NCBI GenBank assembly: GCA_024741835.1
Contig: JAENRP010000320.1
Coordinates: 4,258 to 50,882 of the forward strand
Source: Diplocarpon mali
Lineage: Eukaryota > Ascomycota > Leotiomycetes > Helotiales > Drepanopezizaceae
DNA length: 46,625 nucleotides
Direction: 5' to 3'
Part shown: positions 22,434 through 32,170 of the stretch, piece after piece
How the letters are laid out: each line of letters opens with the position of its first letter
How positions within the stretch are numbered: position 1 is the first letter of the stretch
The notes under the pieces: generated by a model
The model's database searches: none
What the model saw: the letters and a program-made list of their open reading frames with translations, nothing else
What the model was told of the DNA's origin: nothing
Position numbers and translations under genes: made by a program

Positions 22434-22439
22434 TAATAT

Positions 22440-22975
22440 TAGATAGATTCAAGGGCACGTATAGCTTACTAGGTATTCGCAAGGTCGATACTGCAATAGA
22501 GAGCATAAGCTTTATTTAGCTAAGCCAGCTGAAAGGCATCCTAAGTCTTTAGGACTATAGAGATTTATATCTAAGTCTCCTTAGATAGGATTCAGGCCGC
22601 CTCCTAGATCGCTTTAACATCGCTGCTAACCTAAGCATCCTAGAGGATAATATACTTATCCTAAGCCTAGATAGGTATCTAAAACAGATATCTATTAGAG
22701 GTTATTAAAGCAAAAGGATATTAAAGGGCACTTACTAGGATACACTTGGCCTACTACGTAATACAGTAGTCATACTTCTTAAAAGTAAGAGTATTAAAGG
22801 CGTATATATAGCTAGTATTATTCTTACTAGCCTCCTTTCTTAATATTATATGCGTATAACGTACGTATAGCATCCGAAAGGCCTTAGGCAGATCTTCTAA
22901 GTTGCATTTAAGTACTATCTAAGTTAGCAATATATATATCAAAAGGGGTCGGCCAACTATTAAGGCACTTACTAA
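22440..22975 (-). pseudogene. Second possible antisense frame upstream of the first
   Basis: A minus-strand frame can be followed from about 22975 to 22427 with only TAG/TAA and one TGA as stops. It includes KCNLEDLPKAFRMLYVRYTH (about 22910-22851) and KTQDAFQLAQLNKAYALYCS (about 22555-22496, stops read as Gln). Its terminal TGA overlaps the ATG of the antisense ORF at 22433 (ATGA). Stop density is close to what AT-rich sequence gives by chance, so confidence is low. Confidence 0.25.
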
Positions 22976-23544
22976 TAATAATGATATTAGTAATAAGATA
23001 ATATAGGATAAGATCTACTAAAGGGTTAATTAACTTAAAAGTAAGAAGGGGAATCGACCTACTTATAAGAAGTAGAAGTTAGAGTTAAGAGATCAAGGGA
23101 GGAAGGAAGCTTAATATATATGCCTTCTTAAAGGCCCCTCTTTTCCCTTCTATAGATTATTATAATTTATAGCCATAGTGGATTATAACTTTAGATAACT
23201 CTTTAATAAAGAGTCTCAAACCTACCAGAACGCAACCGGACTATAATCGCACTACTATAAGGCTCGAACAAAGACCTTAAATTGCTTCTATCACTTAAAC
23301 ACCTTTCCTTTCCCTCTTTACTATTTTATCTTTACTATTTGCCTTTATCTTTGCTATTCTACTTTATATATATACTATCCTTATTACCTATTATATCTAC
23401 CTTTACTATTAAGCTATTTATCTTTGCTATTCTATTCTTTATTACTATTTGATTATTTGCTACCGATCTGCCTCCTTTATATACCTATTCTGCGTACTTC
23501 CTTATGCGAGTTAAAAAGGTCTTTTTAAAAGAAAGTACTGCCGG

Positions 23545-23843
23545 TATTAGTACGCAGATTCCTATGCAAAAGGCAAGCTATCCTTATTCCTAAGGTCATC
23601 CTATATAGCTATACCATATGCGATATAAGGGGTTTCGTATGTATTTCAAACGGCTATTTAGCCAAAGGACCTTAGAAGGATATCTATATGCGGCTAAGAG
23701 GGAATATAGGAGAAAGGACATTTAAAGGTATAAAGGTACTATCTCAGTTATATAGAGATAGATAGACATTATAATAGATTCTTTTTAATAATAAGTACTT
23801 AACTATATTCATATGAATATCGATTACCGGTATAGAACCTATA
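23545..23843 (+). repeat. 3' LTR of F (299 bp)
   Basis: Starts TATTAGTACGCAG, the RIP form of TGTTGG at 15819, and ends GAACCTATA before ATAAT. Within the first 70 bases all differences from the 5' LTR are C/T or G/A changes. It is more mutated than the 5' LTR, so RIP acted unevenly or the copies were hit in different rounds. Confidence 0.92.
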
Positions 23844-24880
23844 ATAATAAAGGATTATATAGTCTTTATAGCGTTTTATATTAATGATATTTAAGTGTTA
23901 TATAAGGCCTTTAACTTAGATTAGGCGATTCGTCTAATTAAAGACCTAAAGAGGGCGTACGAGCTTACTATTATAGGAGATATTTCTTAGTTCTTTAAAA
24001 TAAGGATTATTTAAGATAGGAAAGTAAAGAGGATCTTTTTAATTTATAATACCTATATTAAGAAGATTGCTTAAAAGTTTAGAGCTAATATAAGGAGAGT
24101 GCTTAATACTCTACTATTAAAGAAGGAGTTTATTAAAAACTTAGGATAAGCTTCTTTAGAAAAGGTAAAGGAGTACTAAGAGAAAATAGGCTCTATTCTT
24201 TATATAGCGATTATAATACGCTTAGACGTTGCGTTTATAGCCTTCTAACTGTCTTTCTTTTTAACTAATCTAAGCTTTAAGTACCTTTTAGCCGCAGACT
24301 AGATGCTTTAATACTTATATAGTACGCGCTTCTTAGGAATTGCCTATAGCTTTAAGGCTAGGGAATACTAGTTGGTTATGTCTTTAAATGCTTCTTTCGA
24401 AGATGATTAAAAGACCTATAGATCCTTTTAAAGATACGTCTTCTTCCTATTTAAAGGACTGATTATTTGGAAAGCGAACTATTAAGCGACTATTACGCTC
24501 TCCTTTACTAAAGTAGAACTTTATAGTATAGTTTTTACTACAAAGGAGATAATAGCTATAAAACGCCTTTTTAAAGAGATTTGCATAGACTCCTTCTTTA
24601 AATAGAATATATATTACGATAACTAATAGACGATTCGGCTAATTGTTATAGAAAATGAGAAGATTAAGATAAGCCTTTGATATATCGAAATTAGTAATAT
24701 ATAGATCTGCTAGAAGTATTAAAGAGAGAGCTTTTAAATAATCTACCTTCTTATTAAGGAGATATACGCAAATAGGCTTATTAAGAACCTAGACTATTAG
24801 AAGTTTAAAAGCTTTGTTTATTTATTAAACCTTTAAAGCTTTTAAATAATCGTTTAGCAACTCGCACTTGCTAATAAGTA
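23844..24880 (+). pseudogene. C-terminal RT and RNase H of D plus
   Basis: Continuation of the D polyprotein after F. RT motif FYINDI (from FY[VI]DD; second Asp kept as Asp, first now Asn) at about 23872-23890, next to the restored junction. RNase H about 24290-24790, including TLSFTKVELYSIV (about 24497-24535, with the Glu) and IYYDNQQTIRL (about 24611-24640, Asp kept). The end is near 24850-24880; the true stop is unclear because of RIP stops. Confidence 0.8.
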
Positions 24881-26320
24881 GTCACTTATTATTAGAAGAC
24901 TTATACTTATAAGCTCCTACTCTTTTATAGTTATATTCATTTGTTTTCTTTTGCAAAGCGTATTGCAAAAGCTCTCCTTTTTAAAAAATATAGAATGGGT
25001 AATATTCCTAAGCTGCTATTATAGAGCGCGACCCTCTTTTAGATTCTCTTAGCTAAGGCTAGGAGCTAAGACGCTATAGCTATAAGCTCTGCATAGATCT
25101 CCTTTTAAAAGAGGCCTATTAGCACTCCCTTAGCCAGAGGCCCGCCGGCGAATATACTAGCGATAGCAAGGGCAAAGGCAGGAGGTGCGGCAAAGGCGAT
25201 AGGAGCGAGGGTAGTAGGAGCGGCGGCAAAGGCGGGAGCGGCGATAATAGGAGCAGAGGAGACGAACGGAAATATAAATAGGTTAGCGTTAATAGCGGTA
25301 GTAGGAATAGGAGCAATAGCAGTAGTAGCAAAGGGAGGGAATAGGACTGCGGCAAAAGGGCTAAGAGCGAATGGGAATAGTATGCTAAGAGCAAGGGAGG
25401 CAGCAATACTACCACTTATAGGAGTAGTAGACCCTCCTAGCACTAAGGTCTAATCGCTCCTATCTTTTAAAATCAACCTAGAACTTAATAAGATTCGATA
25501 AATGTACTATAGAAGCTTTAGAGCGCACCCTTTACTATATTAAGTAATAGTACTACCTCCTCTTTAAAGGCGCCGCAGGCGCGAGCCGATATAATAGCCT
25601 CTTAAGAGGCGAGGAAAGGGCCGCTGGCCTATTAGCAGCTATTGCTTAATATAGTATAATAGATATAACGCGCACTAAAGGTACTATTAAAGTACTAATA
25701 ATTAAGATTGCTAATACTTCTGCGTATAATATAGCGCACGCATATATTATTACATTCTATTATAGGCTTTAGTATATAATGCGCAGCAGGGGCGGGGCTC
25801 TTAGGCGGCGGCGGTAGTAGTAGTAGCGGCAGGGGCGGTAGGGATAGCGGCGGCGGCTTATTGCCTAGCAGGCGCTAGGACGATTAGGCTAAGGTCCCTA
25901 CTCCCTAAGGAGCGCTAGCGACCTAGCGCAAAGTCAGTATAACGCAGGGTATAAGGACTTTAAGGGTCTTATTTTATAAAAGCGGCTAAGGCTATAATAA
26001 GCAAGAGTTCCTTTTATATTTAAAAATTATTAGTATAAAGATAATATTTTAAATAATAAAGGAGGGTTATTTTTAAAAGAAGGGAAGGAGAACCTCTATA
26101 ATAGAAATACTTTATAAGAAGCTTAATAGAGCATTAGCGTAGAATTGCAAAGATTCTTAAGAGCGCTTATTACTTATAGCGACCCTTCTTATTTTAAAAG
26201 GAACAACTTCTAAAGGGGCGGCATATAAGATAGAGCCTCTTTTCTTTATAACTGCTATTCTTTCTTTTATTTTATCTATATAGCTAAGCGATTCTAAGAG
26301 CATCGCCTAACTAAGAGGTA
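24881..26320 (+). other. Long, partly GC-rich 3' region of D
   Basis: About 1.4 kb between RNase H and the 3' LTR. It contains a perfect 9-bp hairpin, CTTTTGCAA with a 6-nt loop and TTGCAAAAG, at 24948-24971. Two islands of GGC/GCA/GTA triplet-rich sequence (25130-25440 and about 25780-25870) stand out from the AT-rich surroundings. No homologous copy occurs elsewhere in the window, because D minus copy 1 has lost this part. Confidence 0.65.
25105..25443 (-). CDS. Low-complexity open frame, 112 codons, antisense in D
   Basis: Open on the minus strand from ATG (25443) to stop without interruption. Composition is Ala/Pro/Leu/Ile-rich (for example AAPAFAAAPTTLAPIAFAAP), with no domain I recognise. 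The plus-strand frame through the same island is open as well (Gly/Ala-rich, with Ile where Met would be if RIP changed ATG to ATA). The island is biased, with purines on the plus strand, so several frames are open by composition alone. It may be a decayed second gene of D in antisense, as in F, a captured host repeat, or simply a triplet-repeat tract. Confidence 0.25.
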   Translation of the reverse strand: MLGGSTTPISGSIAASLALSILFPFALSPFAAVLFPPFATTAIAPIPTTAINANLFIFPFVSSAPIIAAPAFAAAPTTLAPIAFAAPPAFALAIASIFAGGPLAKGVLIGLF

Positions 26321-26517
26321 TATTATATAGAATAGGCGGAGTCTTTACTTATTCTAAAGACCCTTTACGTAACTCTGCTAAGTTATAGACTCTCCCTTTT
26401 CTTTCTAAAGTCTCCTTACTATATATATACTAAAGAATAATACAATCAATCATCTTCTCCTACTTTTGCGAGCCTCCTAAGCGACCCAATGGAGGCCCTC
26501 CAGCCGACCGTACCATA
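26321..26517 (+). repeat. 3' LTR of D plus (197 bp)
   Basis: Starts TATTATATAGAATAGGCGG and ends CGTACCATA, the same length as the 5' LTR. It is followed by CAGTG, the partner of CGGTA at 10964-10968; each has one G-to-A change relative to an original CGGTG. Confidence 0.9.
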
Positions 26518-29211
26518 CAGTGCCTCTAGCCTTCTACCAGAGTTAATTAGGGCCTGCTATTATAACCAAAGACTCTATCTTAAAGCCCTTAAGCTATCTC
26601 TATTCTTGCGTAAAATAGCAGCTAAAGATCTGCCGATCGCCCTATAGAACTCGTCTCTAGAGACTCCCTTAAAGTCGTCTATAGTTCCTTCTTTAATAGG
26701 GCCTTTATAAGGAATCATCACCCTTAAGCTCTAATCGCTATTTGCCTTTTTAAAGACTAGCGAAGTGGCTTCTAATTCACTTGCTTCTACTCTTAAGTTT
26801 CTAAGTAGGTCTTTTAAAGAATTTAGATTTAAGTTAAGGCCTTTTATATTATTAGTTAAAGGCTATAGAGCAGCATCGGTCTATAATATAGGCTCTTCTT
26901 ATACAATAGCTTCTTTTATAGCGATTGCATTTAGCCTTACGATAAGCTCTAATTCCTTAAAAATGCCTTTAAACTTAGCATCTTAAGCTCCCTCTCCCTC
27001 TTTAATTAATTAGAGGATTATCTTAAGTTCCTAACGCGATATAGGGTTTGCACGCTTAGCTTTTAGATTATAAAAGAGAGATTTATCGAATTCGATATTA
27101 TAAGTTGTTATTACTAGCTAAAGTATAGGAACTTAGATTCTATAAATATTAAAGGTAATATATCTAATTAAATAACCTAAGTGCCTTTATAGTTCAATTT
27201 TAAAGGTTCGGCGGTCCTTTCCTACCTCCTTCTCTTTAATTAAAGGATATGCGCAAGTGCTATATATATAAACGCGACTCTAGTTAAGCTTTAAGCTTGC
27301 TATTATTTACTTAATAAGTAGCAGCTTATAGAATTGAAAATACTACTTAAATTAATTATAAAGAGCCTTGCTTAATAAGATCATCTTCTTCTTAGCGAGT
27401 AAGGAGATATTATAAAGGTATATAATAGCCTTTATAACCTTTAGCCAAAGGCTTGCTAAAAGCTTAGCGTGGATTCTTATTTTAATAGAGCGTTTAATCA
27501 ACTCCCTTCCTACTTGCTCTGCGCCTTTATTAGGTTAGTATATATAAGTAGAAGTAAGCTTTAAATCGATTCCCTTCTCTTTTACCTATCTCTAGTACTT
27601 TATAAGAGAGTCTTTCCTTAAGGAGATTACTAAAGTATTATTATCTTACCTAATCTTATAAATAAAGAGCCTATATTAGCGTTTTACCCTTACTTTAAAG
27701 GCCTAAAGTACCTTTATAACTATATCTCCTTCCTTCGATCTTAATAGGAATATCTAAAGTATACTACTATACTCGTCCTTAATTAAAAGAACTTATAAGT
27801 AGCTATTATATAAGTTGTTTAAAAAGTTAAAGAGATCCTAAGAGATCCTAAATAAGGGCCTTAAAGATTGGTTCTTAAAGGTAGCGCGAGAAATAACTTG
27901 CTTAATAGACGCTATTGCATATATAGGACACTCTAGCCTTTATATTCCCTTAATCTTCACTCCTTTAGCGCACTTGACTAGCGCTTAAAGAGCCTCTGCG
28001 CCTAAGTAGCTAGCGCAAAGGTACTATATATACGCGTTATTATCCCGCACCCTAGTAGGCGTATAGCTAGACTAGAACCTATTATAAAGCATCGTCTTAG
28101 CTATAGGAAATGCTATTAAAGTAGAGAAGTTATATTAAAGTATATTTAAAAGATTTAAATAGTTGATAGGCTTATATTTAAAGAAAACGAGATTATAGTA
28201 ATGCTCTAACTAAGCTCGCTTTATAAAATCTGCAATGCTCTTAAAGCGCAAAGTAAGGTCTACCCTAAAGTATTAAAAACCCTTATCCGCAAGGAGCCTC
28301 TTTAAGATAATATTAGTAGTAAACTCCTTTATAATAGTAATATTATATAGCATTATCCTTATAGAAGAGCTATTACGCTATAGAAGAGAGTCTACTATAT
28401 ATCTATTACCTCTTTTAATAATTAGAAGTCTTAAGGTACCTACTTTAATATATTATTATAAATTGCTAAAAGGCTTAAAGGTGCCTGCAATAAGTAAATC
28501 CTTTGAATTAACGATATAAGTAGCTGCGCAGTTATTAAGGAATATACTTAAGGAGAGTAGGTAGCATTCTAGCTTAAAGAGGTAGTAGACGTTAAGCGAT
28601 TCTTTAAAAGCGTTAAAGGCAAAGGGATCTATTATTATAAAGACTAGTAAATTCTCTCTTTTACTTAAACCATCCTCTTTAAAGGCTAAAGTCCTTCTCT
28701 TAAATTTGTCAATTACTATTACTATAATGTCATTCTCCTTAAGCTATGCTTAAACACCCTTAAACTAGTCTCCTATATTTAATGCCTTTTGTATTCGTAG
28801 GACCTCCTTTTGCGAGGAGAGAACCTTTAAGTTATCTTTACGCCTATCTATAGTATATAATAGTTTCCGATAGTCCTAGGGCTTTTAATAGTGATTAGTA
28901 GAGCCTTTATAAAGGCACTTAAGCCTGATTTCCCTTCTAAAGCTTATAGAGCGATTTCGGAAGCTGGTCGCTAAAGCCTGCGAAAGGGTTTTAGCATCTA
29001 AGAGAGACTCTTAAGTAGTAAAAACTGCTAGCCCTTTATTATTAATCGCTTTATTAGATTTAATGCCTGCTAGGGCGCGGCTTAGCTGCATTAGGTTGTG
29101 CTTATATAAGGTTCCTATCTGCTTATTAGTGATTATTTCCTCCTTTAAGCGAGTCGCCTAGCTCGGATTGATCTTTATTACAATTAAGTTTAAAAAATCG
29201 GTCACTCCTAG
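26518..29211 (-). pseudogene. D minus copy 1: linker, integrase, protease, gag end
   Basis: Reverse complement of D plus from about 14770 back to about 12070. On the minus strand, in the direction of translation, it runs from the gag C-terminus (29211) through the zinc knuckle region (about 28900), protease and integrase (about 28070-27450) to the linker (26518). It matches D plus with transitions only over most of its length. Element E interrupts gag at 29212 and the gene resumes at 32171. Short open frames on the plus strand here are complements of the Ser/Lys-rich linker, not genes. Confidence 0.85.
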
Positions 29212-29459
29212 TGTAGAGACCTGGAAGTAAAGGATCTTGTGATATAGGTCATATAGTCAGATGAGGATTAAGAAAGGGGTATATATAGGACTACTATTAT
29301 ACTTAGAGATAGCGCGTAATGCTAACTACCTATTCTACCTCCAACTAGTGAATTGTCCTAGTTCTTATCTTTAAAGAGCCTGCTTATAGTGCTTCCTCCC
29401 TCTTGTCTTTGGTCTTCCCTTAGGCCTATTCTCAGGTGTTATTCCTACTCCCTCTTATA
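29212..29459 (+). repeat. Left LTR of E (248 bp)
   Basis: Starts TGTAGAGACCTGGAAG and ends CCCTCTTATA. It is collinear with 31923-32170 and with the more diverged 166-411. It keeps several TG/CA steps changed in the right LTR. Confidence 0.9.
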
Positions 29460-29460
29460 T

Positions 29461-29473
29461 TGGTGACTTACGC
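29461..29473 (+). other. Probable primer-binding site of E
   Basis: TGGTGACTTACGC starts one base after the LTR, the usual place and form (TGG...) for a site pairing with a tRNA 3' end. I cannot assign the tRNA. It differs from the half-tRNA sites of A, B and D. Confidence 0.45.
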
Positions 29474-29700
29474 AAGGACGATTCCTTTAAGATTTCGTCT
29501 TTATACGACTTCTCCTCTTAATTCTCTTAGTTTATAAACAAAAGATCAACCCTTTAAAAACCCCTCTTAAATCTACAATTATTTAGTTATTTGTAACTAT
29601 CGGTTATAATTCCTCTATTATCAACCTTATAATCACTTAGTTATTTAGAACTATCGATTGCCACTCTTTACTATTAATAACCTTAGATTTTCCTATTTCG
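29474..29700 (+). other. Leader of E with a 54-bp tandem repeat
   Basis: TTAGTTATTT followed by AACTATCG occurs at about 29583 and again at about 29637, with similar surroundings. This is a two-unit repeat of 54 bp. No coding signal precedes about 29700. Confidence 0.5.
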
Positions 29701-31581
29701 ATCCTTATTCCGCCTCTCCTACCTCTAATCTAAAAAGCTTGAATTGTTAGCTTATTAGTACAATTGTCGGATTTCTAGCCTTTCTAATATAAAGAAGTTT
29801 AATTAGCTACGATAGCTACTTTAAACAATAGCAGTTTCGAGTATTTATATAATACTAAACGAAAGCTTTAATTAGAAGTATCTCCTTAGTTTTCTTAAAA
29901 AGCTAAATCAGATACTTCAGCTGCCTTTACTTAATAGAACTCTATTCTTTACTTTAGAAACAAACCCTAGGATATATTGATTTTAAGAACTAATAGGAAT
30001 TGTCTTAAAAGCTAAGATGAATCTTTCTTAGAAACTTTATCTTAGAAATTAGTTTTTAATTCGATAAACCTTTTCTTACTACTAATAATTGCAGTACCTT
30101 TATTTGTTACTTTGCACTTATTAAAGAAGTCTTAGTAAAGTATAAATAAACTTTCAGCGGAAGCCGGATTTTCACTCCTAAGCTAGGCCTATAAGTGGGA
30201 ATATAAAAATGCAATTTTGCACAACTTAAGTTCTTTACCTTCTCCTTTAATAACTATACCTACTTTTTCAATATCGATACTAGAAAATATTAAAAATACC
30301 AACTTTAAACCTCTTACTAACCCTTTACCCGAATCTTTTTAAGCTTACCTTAATTACTTTAAGATTGATTCGGATTCTGAAAACTCTTTAGAATACCTTA
30401 AGCCTTATATTCGACCTAGCTCTCCTTTTGCTAAAACGAATAAAGCGCTAATAGCCGCCTTTAAAGCTATTACTAATCATTTTCCCTTCCTTAGTTCTCT
30501 TAGCGCTCCTTATTTCACTAGAGCTAATATTACTAATTTCCTTAAATAATATAAGGAGACTTATTATAATTTTAGTATTAAATATAATAAGATAATCAAT
30601 TAACTTCTCTACTACTGCAATTAAATTAGTAAAGATATTATCAAATCTCTGCTTAAGTAGAAGCTTCGCAAGTCCTAGGAACTACTTATTAAGGCTCTTA
30701 AGTCTAAATTCTAAAAATTTAATAGATAGCAGATTCGCAATACTCTAGCCTTTCTAAAGGAGTTTGTTCTTATTACTTGCACTCTTAAGGAATTTAAAAA
30801 CTACTATTAGACCTTTACTTAAGTGTCGAATACTTTAATCGATTAGAAGATTCTTAATAGAGTTGAAAGAGGACGCCTTTTCTTACTTAGATTACCTATT
30901 AGCCTTTAAAATAAGATTATCAAGCATTTTAGGATTAATAAGCGTAATCCTATAATATACGCTTAATTCGAAGACTTCTTAACCTTCGCCTTAAAATCAG
31001 ACCTTAGCGAAAGGACTATTAAGGCAATAGAAAGGGAAAAAGAGCCTACTTCCTCTTTTACTAAAGATTTTAAAAGCCTAGTATAAGAATATTCGAAGGC
31101 TCTAGAGGTTATTAAAAAGGCAAAGAGCAATCTAATAGTAATTCCCTTTACTTATAGTCCTAGCTTAAGAGTGAAATCTGCCTTAAAAATCAAGGAACTC
31201 AAAGCCCAGTTTTCTAAACTCTATATCTAACGTTTAAAAACCTTAATTAAAGGCCTTCTTTAGGAAAATCATTACGCCCTTTAGTTTGGTAATCGATAGG
31301 CTTTAAAAGGCAAAAACTAGCATACGAACTTTAAATACTTAAATCCAGCTTCCTTTAGGTTAAATAAGCGAGTTGCTACCTTGAAAAGGCTTAATAATCG
31401 TATATAGCTATATTAAAAGAATTCCTAAATTATCAATCGAATTTTATATAAAGCCTGGATTTTCTTTAGCAAAGACGCCTTTTAAGTTAGTTAAGGTATA
31501 TATGCTTAAGATTACTTAAAATTGTCTTCGAATTTTCTTTAAAATTGCGATTTAATAGCTTTAATAACTTTGAGCTTTTGA
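29701..31581 (+). pseudogene. Gag-like protein of element E (stop-ridden)
   Basis: One frame of about 620 codons with TAA/TAG and a few TGA stops only. The start is uncertain. The central part resembles fungal Ty3-type gag in pattern: a PYFTRANITNFLKQYKETYY segment (about 30505-30564), later KNYYQTFTQVSNTLIDQKIL (about 30796-30855), then RGRLFLLRLPISLQNKIIKH (about 30868-30927) and an acidic helix. No zinc knuckle or protease is seen. Palindromic units lie inside at 30174 (other codon phase) and 31150 (in phase, read as TYSPSLRVKS), and another overlaps the final TGA at 31579-31581. It could supply particles for itself or rely on a relative. Confidence 0.7.
31150..31172 (+). repeat. Palindromic unit inside E gag, in frame
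   Basis: 23 bp with arms ACTTAT and AAGAGT, the RIP form of ACTCGC...AGGAGT. It is read in the same phase as the units in A and B (Thr first, then Pro-Ser-Leu-Arg-Val). Further E units are at 30174-30196, 31581-31603 and 31699-31721. Confidence 0.8.
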
Positions 31582-31922
31582 CTCGTAGGCCTGGCCTAGG
31601 AGTCGCATTACTAAAGGAGGAAAAGGAGTTTTTATTATTTTTATTCGTTTACTACCGTACCTCTCCCCCCTCTCCCTCTATATATTTCTTTGAAATCCAC
31701 TCGTAGGCCTAACCCGCGAGTTAAAAAAAAAAAAAAAAAAAAAACCCNNNNNNNNNNNNNNNNNNNNNNNNNNNNTTCCTCTTCCTTATCTTTACAACTT
31801 TAGGTATTAACTCTACTTGCACTTATTATTCTTGCAAATAGGGATTGGTATTCTTAACTTATAAGAGTCTTATATTTTTGCTAATAGTAGCAAGGGCCGC
31901 TACTTAAGTTAATTAAGGCATA
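31582..31922 (+). other. 3' untranslated region of E, with poly-A and assembly gap
   Basis: Palindromic units at 31581 and 31699, a run of 22 or more A from about 31723, then CCC and 28 N (31748-31775). The A run next to the gap is probably where the assembly failed; its length should not be trusted. Resumed sequence leads into the right LTR. Confidence 0.7.
31748..31775. other. Assembly gap (28 N)
   Basis: Unknown bases in the input, immediately after an A homopolymer. The true gap size is unknown. Confidence 0.99.
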
Positions 31923-32170
31923 TATAAAGACCTAGAAGTAGAGGATCTTATAATATAAGTTATATAGTCAGATAAGGATTAAGAAAGGGGTATATATAGG
32001 ACTACTATTATACTTAAAGATAGCGCGCAATGCTAATTACCTATTCTACCCCTAATTAGTGAATTGTCCTAATTCTTATCTTTAAAGAGCCTGCTTATAG
32101 TACTTCCTCCCTCTTGTCTTTGGTCTTCCCTTAGGCCTATTCTCAGGTGTTGTTCCTGCTCCCTCTTATA
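31923..32170 (+). repeat. Right LTR of E (248 bp)
   Basis: Starts TATAAAGACCTAGAAG and ends CCCTCTTATA. Same length as the left LTR; the differences I compared are transitions. Confidence 0.9.

Larger units (their letters stand above)
21772..23544 (+). other. Long 3' untranslated region of F
   Basis: About 1.8 kb between the end of pol and the 3' LTR, far longer than a Copia element needs. It contains the possible antisense frames listed separately, and a T/C-rich stretch of CTTTACTATT and TTTGCTATTCTA words at about 23310-23450. F2 preserves only the first 100 bp or so, because the D minus LTR abuts it at 33352. Confidence 0.7.
15819..23843 (+). mobile_element. Complete Copia-order element F, nested in the RT of D
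   Basis: 8,025 bp with two 299-bp LTRs and a perfect 5-bp target duplication ATAAT (15814-15818 and 23844-23848). The internal region has a gag-pol frame to 21771 and an unusually long 3' untranslated region of about 1.8 kb. LTRs differ by transitions. F has fewer stops than A, B or D and keeps more CA/TG, so it is likely the youngest large insertion in this part. Confidence 0.95.
10969..26517 (+). mobile_element. Copia-order element D, plus copy, carrying element F
   Basis: Both LTRs are 197 bp (10969-11165 and 26321-26517). Between them are primer-binding site, gag, zinc knuckle, protease, integrase, RT (split by F at 15819-23843), RNase H and a 1.4-kb GC-richer 3' region. Without F the element is about 7.5 kb. 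It is inserted head-on in another D copy of opposite orientation. A 74-bp deletion in gag (near 11663) relative to D minus copy 1 breaks the frame. Confidence 0.9.
29212..32170 (+). mobile_element. Complete gag-only LTR element E, nested in D gag
   Basis: Two 248-bp LTRs (29212-29459 and 31923-32170) enclose about 2.46 kb holding one gag-like frame and no protease, integrase, RT or RNase H. That fits a non-autonomous element mobilised by another element's enzymes. It sits in the gag of D minus copy 1. Flanks (CTCCTAG.. left and CCAGTCTCCC right) fit a duplication of about 4-5 bp blurred by mutation. A 28-base run of N (31748-31775) marks an assembly gap inside. Confidence 0.85.

Noticed and set aside
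25105..25415. Second minus-strand frame (Leu/Pro-rich) in the GC island
   Set aside because: Another frame of the same triplet-rich island; Leu runs arise from composition. Only the 112-codon frame is listed, and with low confidence.
31722..31747. Poly-A tail of a LINE element
   Set aside because: It lies inside element E, between its gag and right LTR. There is no RT of LINE type and no target duplication, and the assembly gap follows directly.
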